Source of the DNA: Candidatus Bathyarchaeota archaeon
GTDB taxonomy: Archaea > Thermoproteota > Bathyarchaeia > Bathyarchaeales > DTEX01
Direction: 5' to 3'
Assembly: GCA_018397065.1 (NCBI GenBank)
Contig: JAGTRI010000007.1
Span: 1 to 53,533 of the forward strand
Length of the DNA stretch: 53,533 bases
Below, one piece after another: positions 8,717-17,465 of this stretch. The position numbers and the translations under genes were made by a program. The notes under the pieces were generated by a model. It made no database searches. It was not told where the DNA came from and was given only the letters and a program-made list of their open reading frames with translations. Within the stretch, counting starts at the first letter, position 1. Each line of letters starts with the position of its first letter.

Positions 8717-9130
8717 TTGAAGGTTGAAGGATACGAAGTTCCAGAAGGTTTATACTATTCAAAGGACTGGATGTGGATCAAGGTAGAGGACGGAAAGGTT
8801 CGAATTGGTATAACTGACTATGCACAGAAGCAGCTAAACGAGGTTGTTTTCGCTGAGCTCCCAAAAGTAGGGGACGAAGTAGTAAAAGGAGAACCATTCG
8901 GCACAGTTGAGTCGGTTAAATCCGTTTCTGACCTTGTTGCGCCGGTCAGTGGCAAAGTTCTTGAAGTCAACAGCGAAGTTAGCAGTACACCTGGAACCCT
9001 AAACGAGGATCCATACAATAAGGGTTGGATACTGGTTGTTTCGCCAACGAACTTGGAGGAAGACCTTAAGGCATTAATGACCTTTGAGCAGGCAGTTGAG
9101 TGGCACAAAGAACTTGCTAAGGAAAGTTAG
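8717..9130 (+). CDS. gcvH: Glycine cleavage system H-like lipoyl protein
   Basis: About 137 aa, a full H-protein fold. The lipoyl-lysine signature is TVESVKSVSDLVAPVSG, with the modified Lys in ESVK. It carries lipoate as a swinging arm. No gcvP or gcvT is visible in the window; the partner encoded next is an FAD/NAD disulfide oxidoreductase, so it may serve a redox role rather than glycine cleavage. A GTG at 8708 is the longest start, but it lies inside the SD AAGGTGAT; the TTG at 8717 has proper spacing and is preferred. A promoter-like TTTAATTTAATATA is found about 45 nt upstream. It stands divergent to the mvh-hdr operon. Confidence 0.88.
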   Translation: MKVEGYEVPEGLYYSKDWMWIKVEDGKVRIGITDYAQKQLNEVVFAELPKVGDEVVKGEPFGTVESVKSVSDLVAPVSGKVLEVNSEVSSTPGTLNEDPYNKGWILVVSPTNLEEDLKALMTFEQAVEWHKELAKES

Positions 9131-9135
9131 GTGAT

Positions 9136-10476
9136 ATGCAAAAGAAAATTGTGATTGTTGGAGCAAACGCTGCAGGTGTTGATGCCGCTGTTGCGGCTCG
9201 AAAAACGGATAGAGAAGCTGAAATTACGCTGCTAACTAAGGACAGATACTATACTTATTCCAGATGTGGGCTTCCATTTGTTTTAGGTGGACACATCGAA
9301 TCTTTCGAGAACCTAGTTGTCTATCCGCCAAATTTCTTTAAAGTTAACAGGATGGATTTGCGTCTTGAGACCACTGCAACTAGCATTGATACTAAATCTA
9401 AGACTGTTGAGGCACTGTCAAATGACGGAACAAGCGAAACGTTTGAGTATGATAAACTTGTTCTTGCAACTGGCGCAACTCCGTTCAGGCTTCCTATTGA
9501 GGGAATTGATAAACAAGGTGTCTACACGCTTCACACTTTAAGCGACGGCTTGAAATTGGCTGAAGCCATGAAGACTGCTAAGTCAGCTGTCGTGATAGGT
9601 CCAGGTCTTGTGGGGTTAGAAGCTACAGAGGCGTTTGTTGAGCGTGGAATAAAGACCACTGTGGTTGAAATGTTGCCCACGGTTCTTCCTAGGCTTCTCG
9701 ATCCTGACATGTCAAGTGATGTGCAGAGAAAGTTTGAGGAAAGCGGAGTAACTTTTGTTCTCGGAAAATCCGCAAACGCAATTCTAGGCGACAATAAAGT
9801 AAAAGGTGTGTCAGTTGGCGGAGAAGAAATTCCAGCCGACATTGTTTTGAACGCAGCAGGTGTTAGACCAAACACTGAATTAGCCCAAAAAGCAGGCATC
9901 GCTATTGGTGAAACCCGCGGCATCAAGACGAACAGTCGGATGCAGACAAGCGACGAGAACATTTATGCAGCTGGAGACTGCGCGGAGACAATCCATCTTG
10001 TTACAGGAAAGCCAGCTTTACCCCTTTTAGGTTCAGCTGCAGTGAAGATGGGTAAGGTGGCTGGTATAAACGCTGCTGGCGGAGACGCAGTTTATCCTGG
10101 AACCCTTTTTTCGTGGGTTTCACGCGTTTTCCATCTTGATGTTGGCGGCGTCGGGGTTACAGAGTTTTGGGCAAAACAGATCGGCATGGACGTTGTTGTT
10201 GGTAAAATAACCAGCAAGACAAGAGCTTCGTATTTTCCAGGAGGCTTGCCTTTAAAGGTTAAAATCTTAGTTGAAAAGAACACTAGACGGGTTGTAGGCG
10301 GCCAAATAGTTGGCGGTGAAGAAGTAACCCAACGAATTAACATACTTTCCTTGGCGATCCAGAACCGCATGAACATTGACGACCTCGCTAAGGCTGACAC
10401 TTGTTATGCGCCATCAGTTTGTGAGGCTTGGGAGCCAATAGTTCTAGCTGCAGAAATTGCCCAAAGAAGACTTTAG
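9136..10476 (+). CDS. FAD/NAD-dependent disulfide oxidoreductase (CoA-disulfide reductase / NADH oxidase family)
   Basis: The protein has 446 aa. It has an N-terminal FAD motif (IVIVGANAAGVDAAVAA), the single redox cysteine of the class III family in YSRCGLPF near residue 43, a central NAD(P) motif (VVIGPGLVGLEA), an FAD-contact motif (IYAAGDCAE) and a C-terminal dimerisation domain. Family members use one cysteine with CoA or a small thiol. The ATG follows the H-protein stop by five bases, with an SD overlapping the junction, so the two are co-transcribed. That linkage suggests it oxidises or reduces the lipoyl group of the H-protein, or couples it to NAD(P)H. This is inference; the family also includes CoA-disulfide reductases and polysulfide reductases. 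Confidence 0.82.
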   Translation: MQKKIVIVGANAAGVDAAVAARKTDREAEITLLTKDRYYTYSRCGLPFVLGGHIESFENLVVYPPNFFKVNRMDLRLETTATSIDTKSKTVEALSNDGTSETFEYDKLVLATGATPFRLPIEGIDKQGVYTLHTLSDGLKLAEAMKTAKSAVVIGPGLVGLEATEAFVERGIKTTVVEMLPTVLPRLLDPDMSSDVQRKFEESGVTFVLGKSANAILGDNKVKGVSVGGEEIPADIVLNAAGVRPNTELAQKAGIAIGETRGIKTNSRMQTSDENIYAAGDCAETIHLVTGKPALPLLGSAAVKMGKVAGINAAGGDAVYPGTLFSWVSRVFHLDVGGVGVTEFWAKQIGMDVVVGKITSKTRASYFPGGLPLKVKILVEKNTRRVVGGQIVGGEEVTQRINILSLAIQNRMNIDDLAKADTCYAPSVCEAWEPIVLAAEIAQRRL

Positions 10477-10792
10477 CAGCTATTCTTTTCCTTTTTGTTA
10501 GCTAAATTCTGAAAGATGCGCTCTCGGAGGATTTTCTTGACCATTTTTGATTAAGCTTTCTGAAACACTTTTTAAACCAAGTTTTTTATTTAATAGTTCA
10601 AGGTTAGAATCTGCAGCTCAATAAAATTGATCTTCGCATTGTTTGACGTGAGTCTGACAAAACTCATTCGCACAAACCGGTTCGCCCAGTTTTTAATCTC
10701 TTGCTTTAGCGAATAAAGAGGTTATTACTCAAAAGTCTAATAAGAAATAAACAAAAGATATCATTTGTATCTAATGGTTGGAGACTGGTCGT
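10477..10792. other. Intergenic region, 316 bp, no gene seen
   Basis: A T-rich stretch just after the oxidoreductase stop (10482-10500) could end that transcript. The remainder is AT-rich with several TATA-like stretches that may serve the following dehydrogenase. I see no convincing ORF or RNA fold. Confidence 0.5.
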
Positions 10793-11998
10793 ATGTCAAA
10801 AAATACGTTAAAGCTTGCAATGATTGGGTGTGGTGGAATAGCTCAGGTTCACCTGAACGCTTACAAGCAGATAAAACAGAAGGAACCCGTGAAGTTTGAG
10901 TTTGCAGCCATGTGCGACCCATTGATTAAAGCAGCTGAAAATTTCGCCGAACAAGCTACAGCTTTCCAGAAAAACAAACCTAGAGTTTACACAAGTGTCC
11001 ATGAGATGTTGGAAAAGGAGGACCTTGACGCAGCGGATATTTGTACACCTCATTCTGAACATCATGTTGCAGGAATAGCGTGCCTCGACGCAGGTGTCAA
11101 CGTAATGATTGAGAAGCCCTTAGGCGTCACGGTTAAAGCAAGCAAGGCTATAATTGCTGCTGGAAAGAGGAGTGGCAGGATTGTTGCCACTGCTGAGAAT
11201 ATTCGAAGGGGACTTAGCCAGCGAACATCCTACTGGATTATTAATGAATTGAAGCTTCTAGGCATGCCGAGGCTTCTTTATTCGCAGCAGGCTGTTTGGT
11301 CCGATCCGTCTGTTGAAAGACGGTGGCATTGGAGGATAGACAAGTGGATGGGCGGCGGAGGCATGGTGATGGATAGTGGAGCACACTTCTGCGACACATT
11401 ACGTTATCTTTACGGAGATCCAGACACAGTCTACGCCAAGGTTCAGCAGCTCGAAAAGTGGCCTCATAAGAAGAACAGCGAAGTTGTGTTTGACGATAGA
11501 GAAGACACGTGGGTTGCAACGATCACTTTCAAGAACGGCTTGGTCGCGGTTTGGAGTTGGACAATGGCAGCTCCTGGTTATGCGTATACAAACGTTATTC
11601 ACTACGGCAGCAAAGGATGCATCCTCGACCACGGAGACGCTTTCCACGGCCCATTCAGCTCTGCTGAGGTAATAGTTCAAGAAGGCCCGAAAAGAATCGT
11701 GACGCCGATGGCTGAGATGCAGAAACAGTTCTTGGCGCAACTCGACGAATCTAAGAAGAATGCTTTGTTTCCATATGGGTTTACGGACGGGTTTGTTCTT
11801 GAGTGCTACGACTTTTTGGATGCAGTTGAAAAGAAGCGGAAGCCAGAGGTTGACGGAGAAATGGGATTACGGGCTAAGGCAATCTGCGAATCCATCTTTG
11901 AATCTGCCGCGCTTGGGCAAGCTGTAAAATACGACGATGTCCTTAGTGGCAAAATCGAGGAGTACCAAAAACCCATAAACGAACATTGGGGCCTATAG
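10793..11998 (+). CDS. Gfo/Idh/MocA family sugar dehydrogenase/oxidoreductase
   Basis: About 401 aa. The N-terminal Rossmann motif (AMIGCGGIAQVHLNAY) binds NAD(P). EKPLGVT carries the family catalytic lysine, and GAHFCDTLRYL holds the substrate-site His and Asp. Such enzymes oxidise or reduce a hydroxyl/keto group on sugars or cyclitols. The ATG at 10793 is preferred over the TTG at 10778, which lies within the GGTTGGAG stretch that could act as SD. The next genes encode a DegT-type aminotransferase and a deacetylase, so this may make the keto-sugar that is then aminated. It ends with TAG inside a GC-rich hairpin. Confidence 0.87.
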   Translation: MSKNTLKLAMIGCGGIAQVHLNAYKQIKQKEPVKFEFAAMCDPLIKAAENFAEQATAFQKNKPRVYTSVHEMLEKEDLDAADICTPHSEHHVAGIACLDAGVNVMIEKPLGVTVKASKAIIAAGKRSGRIVATAENIRRGLSQRTSYWIINELKLLGMPRLLYSQQAVWSDPSVERRWHWRIDKWMGGGGMVMDSGAHFCDTLRYLYGDPDTVYAKVQQLEKWPHKKNSEVVFDDREDTWVATITFKNGLVAVWSWTMAAPGYAYTNVIHYGSKGCILDHGDAFHGPFSSAEVIVQEGPKRIVTPMAEMQKQFLAQLDESKKNALFPYGFTDGFVLECYDFLDAVEKKRKPEVDGEMGLRAKAICESIFESAALGQAVKYDDVLSGKIEEYQKPINEHWGL

Positions 11999-12005
11999 GC
12001 GCCCC
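11988..12005 (+). terminator. GC-rich hairpin at the end of the Gfo/Idh gene
   Basis: GGGGC pairs with GCCCC around a small loop and overlaps the stop codon. Only a weak T-rich tail follows, so termination is uncertain. Confidence 0.3.
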
Positions 12006-12129
12006 TATTATTTATGGATGCATTTTCTTAACGGCTTTTCATAGTGATTTCCCCTTCTGTCATAATCAGGATTTTTAAGGCTTAACTTTTATCTATCCAA
12101 TCTTCCTTAGGTATCAAAGAGGGTTAGTA

Positions 12130-13464
12130 ATGAAAACCTACTCTGAGAAGGATTTGGCAATAAATGGAGGCGATAAGACTATACAAGGTTTCTCTGGTAA
12201 ACAGGAGCCAAAGATTGGTGTCGAGGAGTTTCTTGAGCTCGCAGACACTTGGGGATACAGCCCAGACACAATTTCGAAGATTAGAACAATTATTGAGAAA
12301 GAAGATGTTCCATCTCCTCATCTTGCCAGATACTATGGTTTTAGGACTTCAAAAGTTAAGATGCTTGAGGAGTACGCGAAGACCCTTTTCGGCGTCCAGC
12401 ACGCGTTGGCTGTTAACTCGGGAACTTCAGCTCTCAGCGCTGCTTACGTTGGCTGCGGCATTGGCCCTGGAGACGAAGTTATTGTTCCAGGGTACACGTT
12501 TTTTGCGACGGCAGCCGAGGTTGTCGCTGTTAAGGCGATTCCAGTTATAGCTGAGGTGGATGATTCGCTTACGCTTGACCCTGACGATGTGGAGAGTAAG
12601 ATTACTCCTCAGACGAAGGCCATTGTTCCGGTTCACATGGCAGGCAACTGCAGTAACATGGATGCTGTCATGAAAATTGCTAAAAGGCACGGTTTGAAGG
12701 TCATTGAAGACAACGCTCAGGCTTGTGGAGGAAAATATAAGGGCAGGTGGTTAGGCACAATCGGCGATGCTGGATGTTTCAGCCTAAGCACCTTCAAAAT
12801 TACAGGTGCTGGAGAAGGAGGCATGGTGGTCACGAACGACGAACGCATCTACGTTAGAGCTACGAGCTACCATGACACTGCGGCATGCTGGAGACCTGAC
12901 AGATACGCTCCTGAACGGTTTCCAGGAGAACTGTTTTGTGGGCAAAACTATAGGATGTCTGAGCTCGAGGGTTCAGTGATTCTTGTGCAGCTGAAAAAGA
13001 CAAAGGCGCAGGCTGAAAGGTACAACACTAACATGAGGCGTGTGCTGTGTAATGTTGGAAAATTCAGTAAGGTGAAGCCTAGGCGAAGCAACGACATTTA
13101 CGGCGATGTGGGTAACAATCTTGTGTTTTTTGCCGAAACTCCTGAGTTAGCTGGTAAACTAGCTGCGGCCCTTGAGGCTGAGGGTGTTCACGCTTGGGCT
13201 CGTGGAGGGAAAACAACGAGGGACTGGCACATTTACGTTTATTGGGAGCACATTTTGGAGCATAAGACGGCGACTCCTGAAGGTTGCCCTTTCACTTGTC
13301 CTTATTACAAGGGTAAGCTTCCCAAGTATTCGGTTGATATGTGTCCGAACACTTTGGACTACGTTAATAGGGCACTTTTTGTAGGCATCAGCCAATGGTG
13401 GAACGAAGAGGATTGCCTTAATGTTGCTAAGGCCTTGAACAAGGTTTTCAGTGTCTACTGTTAA
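12130..13464 (+). CDS. DegT/DnrJ/EryC1/StrS-type PLP-dependent sugar aminotransferase
   Basis: The protein has 444 aa. It opens with the LAINGGDKT motif typical of cyclitol/keto-sugar aminotransferases. Fold-type I landmarks include the NSGTSAL phosphate site, VPGYTFFATA, EDNAQACGG, and the PLP-lysine segment SLSTFKITGAGEGG with the catalytic Lys. Members convert keto-sugars or keto-cyclitols to amino derivatives. GAGGGT precedes the ATG with five bases. It lies downstream of a Gfo/Idh dehydrogenase and just upstream of a polysaccharide deacetylase, a combination that suggests biosynthesis or remodelling of an amino-sugar. The length is somewhat above the family average because of insertions in the C-terminal part. 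Confidence 0.87.
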   Translation: MKTYSEKDLAINGGDKTIQGFSGKQEPKIGVEEFLELADTWGYSPDTISKIRTIIEKEDVPSPHLARYYGFRTSKVKMLEEYAKTLFGVQHALAVNSGTSALSAAYVGCGIGPGDEVIVPGYTFFATAAEVVAVKAIPVIAEVDDSLTLDPDDVESKITPQTKAIVPVHMAGNCSNMDAVMKIAKRHGLKVIEDNAQACGGKYKGRWLGTIGDAGCFSLSTFKITGAGEGGMVVTNDERIYVRATSYHDTAACWRPDRYAPERFPGELFCGQNYRMSELEGSVILVQLKKTKAQAERYNTNMRRVLCNVGKFSKVKPRRSNDIYGDVGNNLVFFAETPELAGKLAAALEAEGVHAWARGGKTTRDWHIYVYWEHILEHKTATPEGCPFTCPYYKGKLPKYSVDMCPNTLDYVNRALFVGISQWWNEEDCLNVAKALNKVFSVYC

Positions 13465-13477
13465 GGAGGCTGTGATC

Positions 13478-14302
13478 TTGACTGTTTTTGTTCCTGCTTA
13501 CGATGTTGAGGCACCTAAGTGTCTGCCAGCCTGCCGAAAAATAGTTGAGGTTCACAGGCGGTTCGATGTTCCAGCTACCTTTTTTATTGTGGGTAAGATG
13601 CTTGAGGCAAACCCAAGCGAGTATCGGGAGCTTCTTTCAGACTCAGCTTTCGAGGTTGCTTCGCATTCGTATTCGCATAAAATGCTTAGAGACCACCCGA
13701 TTTGTGGGCCTGCTGCTTCAACTGAACAAGTAAAGACTGAAATTTTTAAGGGCAAAGCCTTGGTTGAAAACGTTTTTAATCGTTTATGTCTAGGGCTGAG
13801 GCCTGGATGCGGATTTGTTGACGGTTTAAAGGGCGCTCCAGAGCTGCTTAGGCTTGTTTCTGAAGCTGGATACCGTTACGTGAGTAGCATGCTTTGGGGT
13901 CCTGACTTTTCGATGCCTGCTCCTCTTAATCAGCCTTTCACTTACAGCAGCGAGGGGTACCCGAATTTATGGGAGTTTCCAGGTCACGGTTGGCACGAGA
14001 ACGTGTTTAAGATTTCCAGCGCGAAAGCCAGGCGAATTCTACTTTTTCCTCCCCTTTATCCTGAGATGGTTCCATCTTCGTTTGTTAAGACGCCTTTGGA
14101 AGAGTTTCGGTTTAACAATAGACCGATGATTGACCGTGCAATGTCTGAGCATGCGATGTATGTAAGTTTGGTTTGGCATCCTTGGAGCTTAAATGCTTTT
14201 GACCCTGAGATGAAGATGCTTGAGATGACTTTTGAGTATCTTAAGAAGCTTGGTGTGCAGTCCATGTCTTTTTCGGAGGTACTTTCGCTTATTTCAAAAT
14301 GA
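13478..14302 (+). CDS. Polysaccharide deacetylase family protein (NodB-like)
   Basis: About 274 aa. The fold has the metal motif YDVEA near the N-terminus (replacing the usual T-F-D-D), the H-x3-H metal pair in ASHSYSHKML, and VPATFFIVG. Members remove N- or O-acyl groups, or related groups, from sugars. An earlier GTG at 13451 would overlap the aminotransferase, but the strong SD AAGGAGG at 13463-13469 points to the TTG at 13478, eight bases on. The aminotransferase and this gene are therefore coupled. The substrate is unknown. No signal peptide is seen, so it probably works in the cytoplasm on a soluble sugar. Confidence 0.8.
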   Translation: MTVFVPAYDVEAPKCLPACRKIVEVHRRFDVPATFFIVGKMLEANPSEYRELLSDSAFEVASHSYSHKMLRDHPICGPAASTEQVKTEIFKGKALVENVFNRLCLGLRPGCGFVDGLKGAPELLRLVSEAGYRYVSSMLWGPDFSMPAPLNQPFTYSSEGYPNLWEFPGHGWHENVFKISSAKARRILLFPPLYPEMVPSSFVKTPLEEFRFNNRPMIDRAMSEHAMYVSLVWHPWSLNAFDPEMKMLEMTFEYLKKLGVQSMSFSEVLSLISK

Positions 14303-14421
14303 TGCCGATTCGTAGTTTTTTATTGTTTTTTCTTTGTTTTTTCAAAAAATTAATATTCTCTTAGACTCATACTGGTTCAATTTAACTGTAATCTGGTTAG
14401 TCCTAATTTGAAAGGTGGCGG

Positions 14422-16101
14422 TTGACTTTGGGTTTGAATGTTCTTTTGACAAAGATGAGCCCAGTTGAAAAGGAGATTTTCGAAGTTTGGAAAGAGGCGT
14501 ATCCAAGTTCTGCGTATGTTTATGGTCTAGACGAGTATGCTGGAAAAATTTTAGTTCCATCCAAAGATAACTTGACGCGTCTCAAGAGGAAAATTAAGAG
14601 TTTAATGGAAAAGACAACAAATAAGGAGCATTTGAAGTTTCTCAGTTCGTGCTATGTTGATTTGGATTTTTTTGAGCCTTACATGCCGCCTTCAGCTGCG
14701 ACTGGCACCTTCTTTTATCATCTCGTTAAAGAGGGAATAAACGTTGAACACATGAAGTCTTTAGCTAAGTTAACGTGCGAGTCTCTTGGACAGGCTTGCG
14801 CTTGGCTGTCTAAGAAGAAGTGGCCAGTTGAGGTGCGAATCATTACTAGGCAGAAAACAATCGGGTTGATCGGCATCGTAAACGTCATCAATGGTGACAC
14901 TGATGACTCTTCTCTCAGACAGGCTCTTGACAGGGTGTTTGCGGCAGCCACTGAGTACGCGAAGGCTTTTCCAGTTGAGGGCATTGTTGAAGGAGACTTC
15001 ACTGAGGTTTTTCCAATTCTGCAGAAGCAGGGAGGAAATGTGGATCGCAGAAGAGTGTATCCGAGGATTCTTAGGGACCAGTACGATTATCCTGAAACTC
15101 CAGATGAGGTTGAGGAGAAGGCTCTTAAGTGGTTGAGAGCTTGGATGCCTAGGCTTATTGAGACTACTAGGAGGCTTGCTGAGAAGTATGGGGTTTCACC
15201 GGAAGTCCAAAAGGTTGAGAAGGAAATGGCTAAGAGGCGTTGCGTTCCGAAGGCTCAGCTGTTAGATTTCGTTAAGGAACTTCGGTCCGTGGCGCAGAAG
15301 GTTTTTGACAAGCACATTGTTAGGATTACGCCTAAGTACGTTACTCGGGTCATTGAGACTCCATCTTACCTTGTTAACTTTATTCCTTCTGGAGCTGCGT
15401 CGGCTCTTAACGTGGCGACTGATGATCCTTTTAACCTGTTTTTTGTGACGACTGATGAGAAGCGTTCTCCTGCGACTAATGTTCCTGACCTTATGCAGCT
15501 GGTTCTTCACGAGGAGTACGGGCACTGTGTGAACTTTTCGAATTCTGCAACTGCGTTTGGAGCTGAGCCTTCGCCGTTAAGCATCTTGGACACTACGCTT
15601 TCTCTTCCGATTTCTGACGGCATAGCGTTCTACAGGGAGCTCGAGTTTGTGAACCTGCTTAAGGAGCTGGTGAAACGTGGAGACTTGGACTCTGACGAAA
15701 GGAGACTGCTTGAGATTCTCCGCGGCGAAGGAGATGATGAGACGATGGTTCTTGAGAACGAGTTCGTCATGCTTACGTGGCGGGTGATGAGGTTCCTCAG
15801 AGCGGTCTTCGACGTGCGGGTTAACATGGGAAAACAAACAATAGCTGAGTTCCTAGAGTGGGCAAGCAGGGAAACGGGGCTAAGCCTAAAGAAGATTTAT
15901 GACCAGACTTTCCTGTTCTTGGCTACGGTTGGCTATGCGCCATGCTACTCCATGGCAGGCGAAGCCTTAAGAGAACTTCAGGAGCTCGCGGTGAAAAATG
16001 GGAAAGCGGCTATAGACTTCAACACTTATGCCTCGTCGCTTGGTTTCCCAGGAAGAACCATATTCGAAGAAAAACTATACGAGTACGCGATCTCAAAATA
16101 A
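14422..16101 (+). CDS. Putative zinc metallopeptidase with HEXXGH-type motif
   Basis: The protein has 559 aa, soluble and largely helical. LHEEYGHCVNF gives an H-E-x-x-G-H motif like that of M49 peptidases; about 40 residues later SDGIAFYRELEF resembles the glutamate-containing helix (EGWALY) of DUF885/M32-type gluzincins. This suggests a zinc peptidase, but I cannot place it in one named family. The TTG at 14422 follows AAAGGTGG; a second TTG two codons later has better spacing. It lies in the same direction 119 nt after the deacetylase, so it may be part of the same unit, though its own leader is AT-rich. Confidence 0.6.
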   Translation: MTLGLNVLLTKMSPVEKEIFEVWKEAYPSSAYVYGLDEYAGKILVPSKDNLTRLKRKIKSLMEKTTNKEHLKFLSSCYVDLDFFEPYMPPSAATGTFFYHLVKEGINVEHMKSLAKLTCESLGQACAWLSKKKWPVEVRIITRQKTIGLIGIVNVINGDTDDSSLRQALDRVFAAATEYAKAFPVEGIVEGDFTEVFPILQKQGGNVDRRRVYPRILRDQYDYPETPDEVEEKALKWLRAWMPRLIETTRRLAEKYGVSPEVQKVEKEMAKRRCVPKAQLLDFVKELRSVAQKVFDKHIVRITPKYVTRVIETPSYLVNFIPSGAASALNVATDDPFNLFFVTTDEKRSPATNVPDLMQLVLHEEYGHCVNFSNSATAFGAEPSPLSILDTTLSLPISDGIAFYRELEFVNLLKELVKRGDLDSDERRLLEILRGEGDDETMVLENEFVMLTWRVMRFLRAVFDVRVNMGKQTIAEFLEWASRETGLSLKKIYDQTFLFLATVGYAPCYSMAGEALRELQELAVKNGKAAIDFNTYASSLGFPGRTIFEEKLYEYAISK

Positions 16102-16549
16102 ACCTTGGATTTTCGACATCATTGCCTAAACTGGTTTGAACTAGCTAATTGTGCGCTTGGAGGGGGGAGTATAGGGGGTATATATACCTATATAAAGAGA
16201 AGAGGACAGATTTTATAGCTATCTTCTTCTTGTATTTAGGCGTAGGCAATACCAAAAGGAAAAGTGAGAAACTGGTTGTAAAGGGTTAATTTTTCAGTTT
16301 TCAGCTTGTTCGCTTCAGCATGTTGAATGATTTTCGGTATCTGTCTTCTCCTCTTAACTCATCAAAGACTCTTTCTATTCCTGGCACTGTGTCAAATCCA
16401 GTGTCGGAGGATTATACCTTTTTAATGCCAAAGTATTCTTATTCATCAATTTTTAGGGATGTTATTTTTTCAATTTGGGCGCTAAGATTTGAACCCAGGT
16501 TACTAGGAATTGGTTATATTGTTTATGCTGTCTATTTGGAAATTTATAA
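16102..16549. other. Intergenic region, 448 bp, with palindrome and a gene-fragment remnant
   Basis: GGTATATATACC at 16177-16188 is a perfect 12-bp palindrome next to more TATA-like sequence. On the minus strand 16301-16387 encodes a short piece (ERVFDELRGEDRYRKSF...) ending in TGA that looks like the C-terminal tail of a larger protein, with a stop just upstream. It is probably a leftover of a lost gene. No intact gene seen. Confidence 0.35.
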
Positions 16550-16789
16550 TTATTGTTTGGCTTGTAAAATTATAAGCTCGGACGCTTTTTTGCGGTTTTT
16601 CCGGTTGAATTCTATGTTCTTTGTTAATTCAGCGAGTTTCTCATCTGGTTTATCAGGTAATGGTTGAACAAGAATCCCATTTCCAAACGGAATAATAGCC
16701 ACTTTTTGCCCAATCTTTAGTGGCACAATGTCTCTTATTGGACGCGTAATAGTGATTCGGTGCTTGTCCGCAACTTCAACTACTTCCAA
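16550..16789 (-). CDS. AbrB/SpoVT-type antitoxin-like DNA-binding protein
   Basis: About 79 aa. The N-terminal half is an AbrB swapped-hairpin domain (VVEVADKHRITITRPIRD, then LKIGQKVAIIPFG); the C-terminal half is a charged helix that could neutralise a toxin. A GTG at 16801 is possible, but GGTGA sits five bases before the TTG at 16789, which is preferred. It stands back to back with a PIN-domain gene, with two operator-like repeats between. In VapBC-type modules antitoxin and toxin are normally in one operon; here they are divergent. Confidence 0.75.
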   Translation of the reverse strand: MEVVEVADKHRITITRPIRDIVPLKIGQKVAIIPFGNGILVQPLPDKPDEKLAELTKNIEFNRKNRKKASELIILQAKQ

Positions 16790-16810
16790 GGTGCTCACCA
16801 CGTAAAGTTT

Positions 16811-16844
16811 TATATTGTGTCACGATATAAACTTTTTGTGCCAC
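16811..16844. promoter_or_regulatory. Two GTGNCAC palindromes between the divergent AbrB and PIN genes
   Basis: TATATTGTGTCACGATATA (16811-16829) is an almost perfect palindrome centred on GTGTCAC. A second core GTGCCAC lies at 16838-16844, exactly 21 bp further on, i.e. two helical turns. Both sit in the 69-bp gap shared by the two divergent starts. This is a good operator candidate for the AbrB-type protein. Confidence 0.6.
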
Positions 16845-16858
16845 ACGGAGGTTAAGCT

Positions 16859-17293
16859 TTGTATATCGTTGAAACCGAGTTTCTCTTCGGGTTAAGAAAA
16901 AATGATAAATGGAATAAACAAGTTTCTAGTATCATTGAGCTCTACAAAAACAGGAAACTTGAATCTCTTTTTTCTTGTGCTTCAGCCTTTTTGGAAGCTG
17001 GATTAGTTCTACAAGCACATGGGCTTCCAGCTGACCAAATAAGGGATGCGATTTTTCTGATGAAACAGAAAATGGCAGAAGCGAATATAGCGGAAGTTGA
17101 ACTTAATTCAGACGACATACTACGATTGTACGAGCTGCTTAGGCGACATGACATAGAATACTTTGACGCCATGCAAGCTGCGGTGGCGCTGGGAAGAAAT
17201 GCCATTCTAATAACTAACGATAGAATTTTCAAGAACCTCGGTGTCAAAACTTTGACCTTTCAAGAACTGATAGAGAAAACAAAAAACTCTTAA
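16859..17293 (+). CDS. PIN-domain protein (VapC-like ribonuclease)
   Basis: The protein has 144 aa. PIN-type acidic residues are visible: E in the first strand (YIVETEFLF, where an Asp is usual), E in SAFLEAGLVL, D in YFDAMQAA and D in LITNDRIF. VapC toxins are Mg-dependent RNases, often cutting tRNA or rRNA. The start is TTG, with GGAGG seven bases upstream. The first acidic residue being Glu instead of Asp could lower activity or mark a subfamily. The adjacent divergent AbrB gene is the likely antitoxin. Confidence 0.75.
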   Translation: MYIVETEFLFGLRKNDKWNKQVSSIIELYKNRKLESLFSCASAFLEAGLVLQAHGLPADQIRDAIFLMKQKMAEANIAEVELNSDDILRLYELLRRHDIEYFDAMQAAVALGRNAILITNDRIFKNLGVKTLTFQELIEKTKNS

Positions 17294-17309
17294 AAAAAGC
17301 GTTTTGTGT

Positions 17310-17387
17310 TGGTGCGGCTGCCGGGATTTGAACCCGGGTCACCAGCGTGGCAGGCTGACGTCCTAGACCAAACTAGACTACAGCCGC
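17310..17387 (-). tRNA. tRNA-Gly (GCC)
   Basis: Complete cloverleaf on the minus strand: acceptor GCGGCTG/CAGCCGC, anticodon stem TCAGC/GCTGG around loop CTGCCAC (anticodon GCC), and T-arm CCGGGTTCAAATCCCGG. Discriminator A is followed by an encoded CCA (17310-17312). No intron. Confidence 0.95.
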
Positions 17388-17465
17388 GTGGTTGTGTGTT
17401 GTATTGTATTTTGTGTGTTGTCTTAAAATCTTTTTGTGTGCCTTGCGCTTTATTTCCGCGTTCGC

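Noticed and set aside
16320-16667. Plus-strand ORF of 115 codons
   Set aside because: It overlaps the AbrB gene on the other strand and has no SD or recognisable domain.
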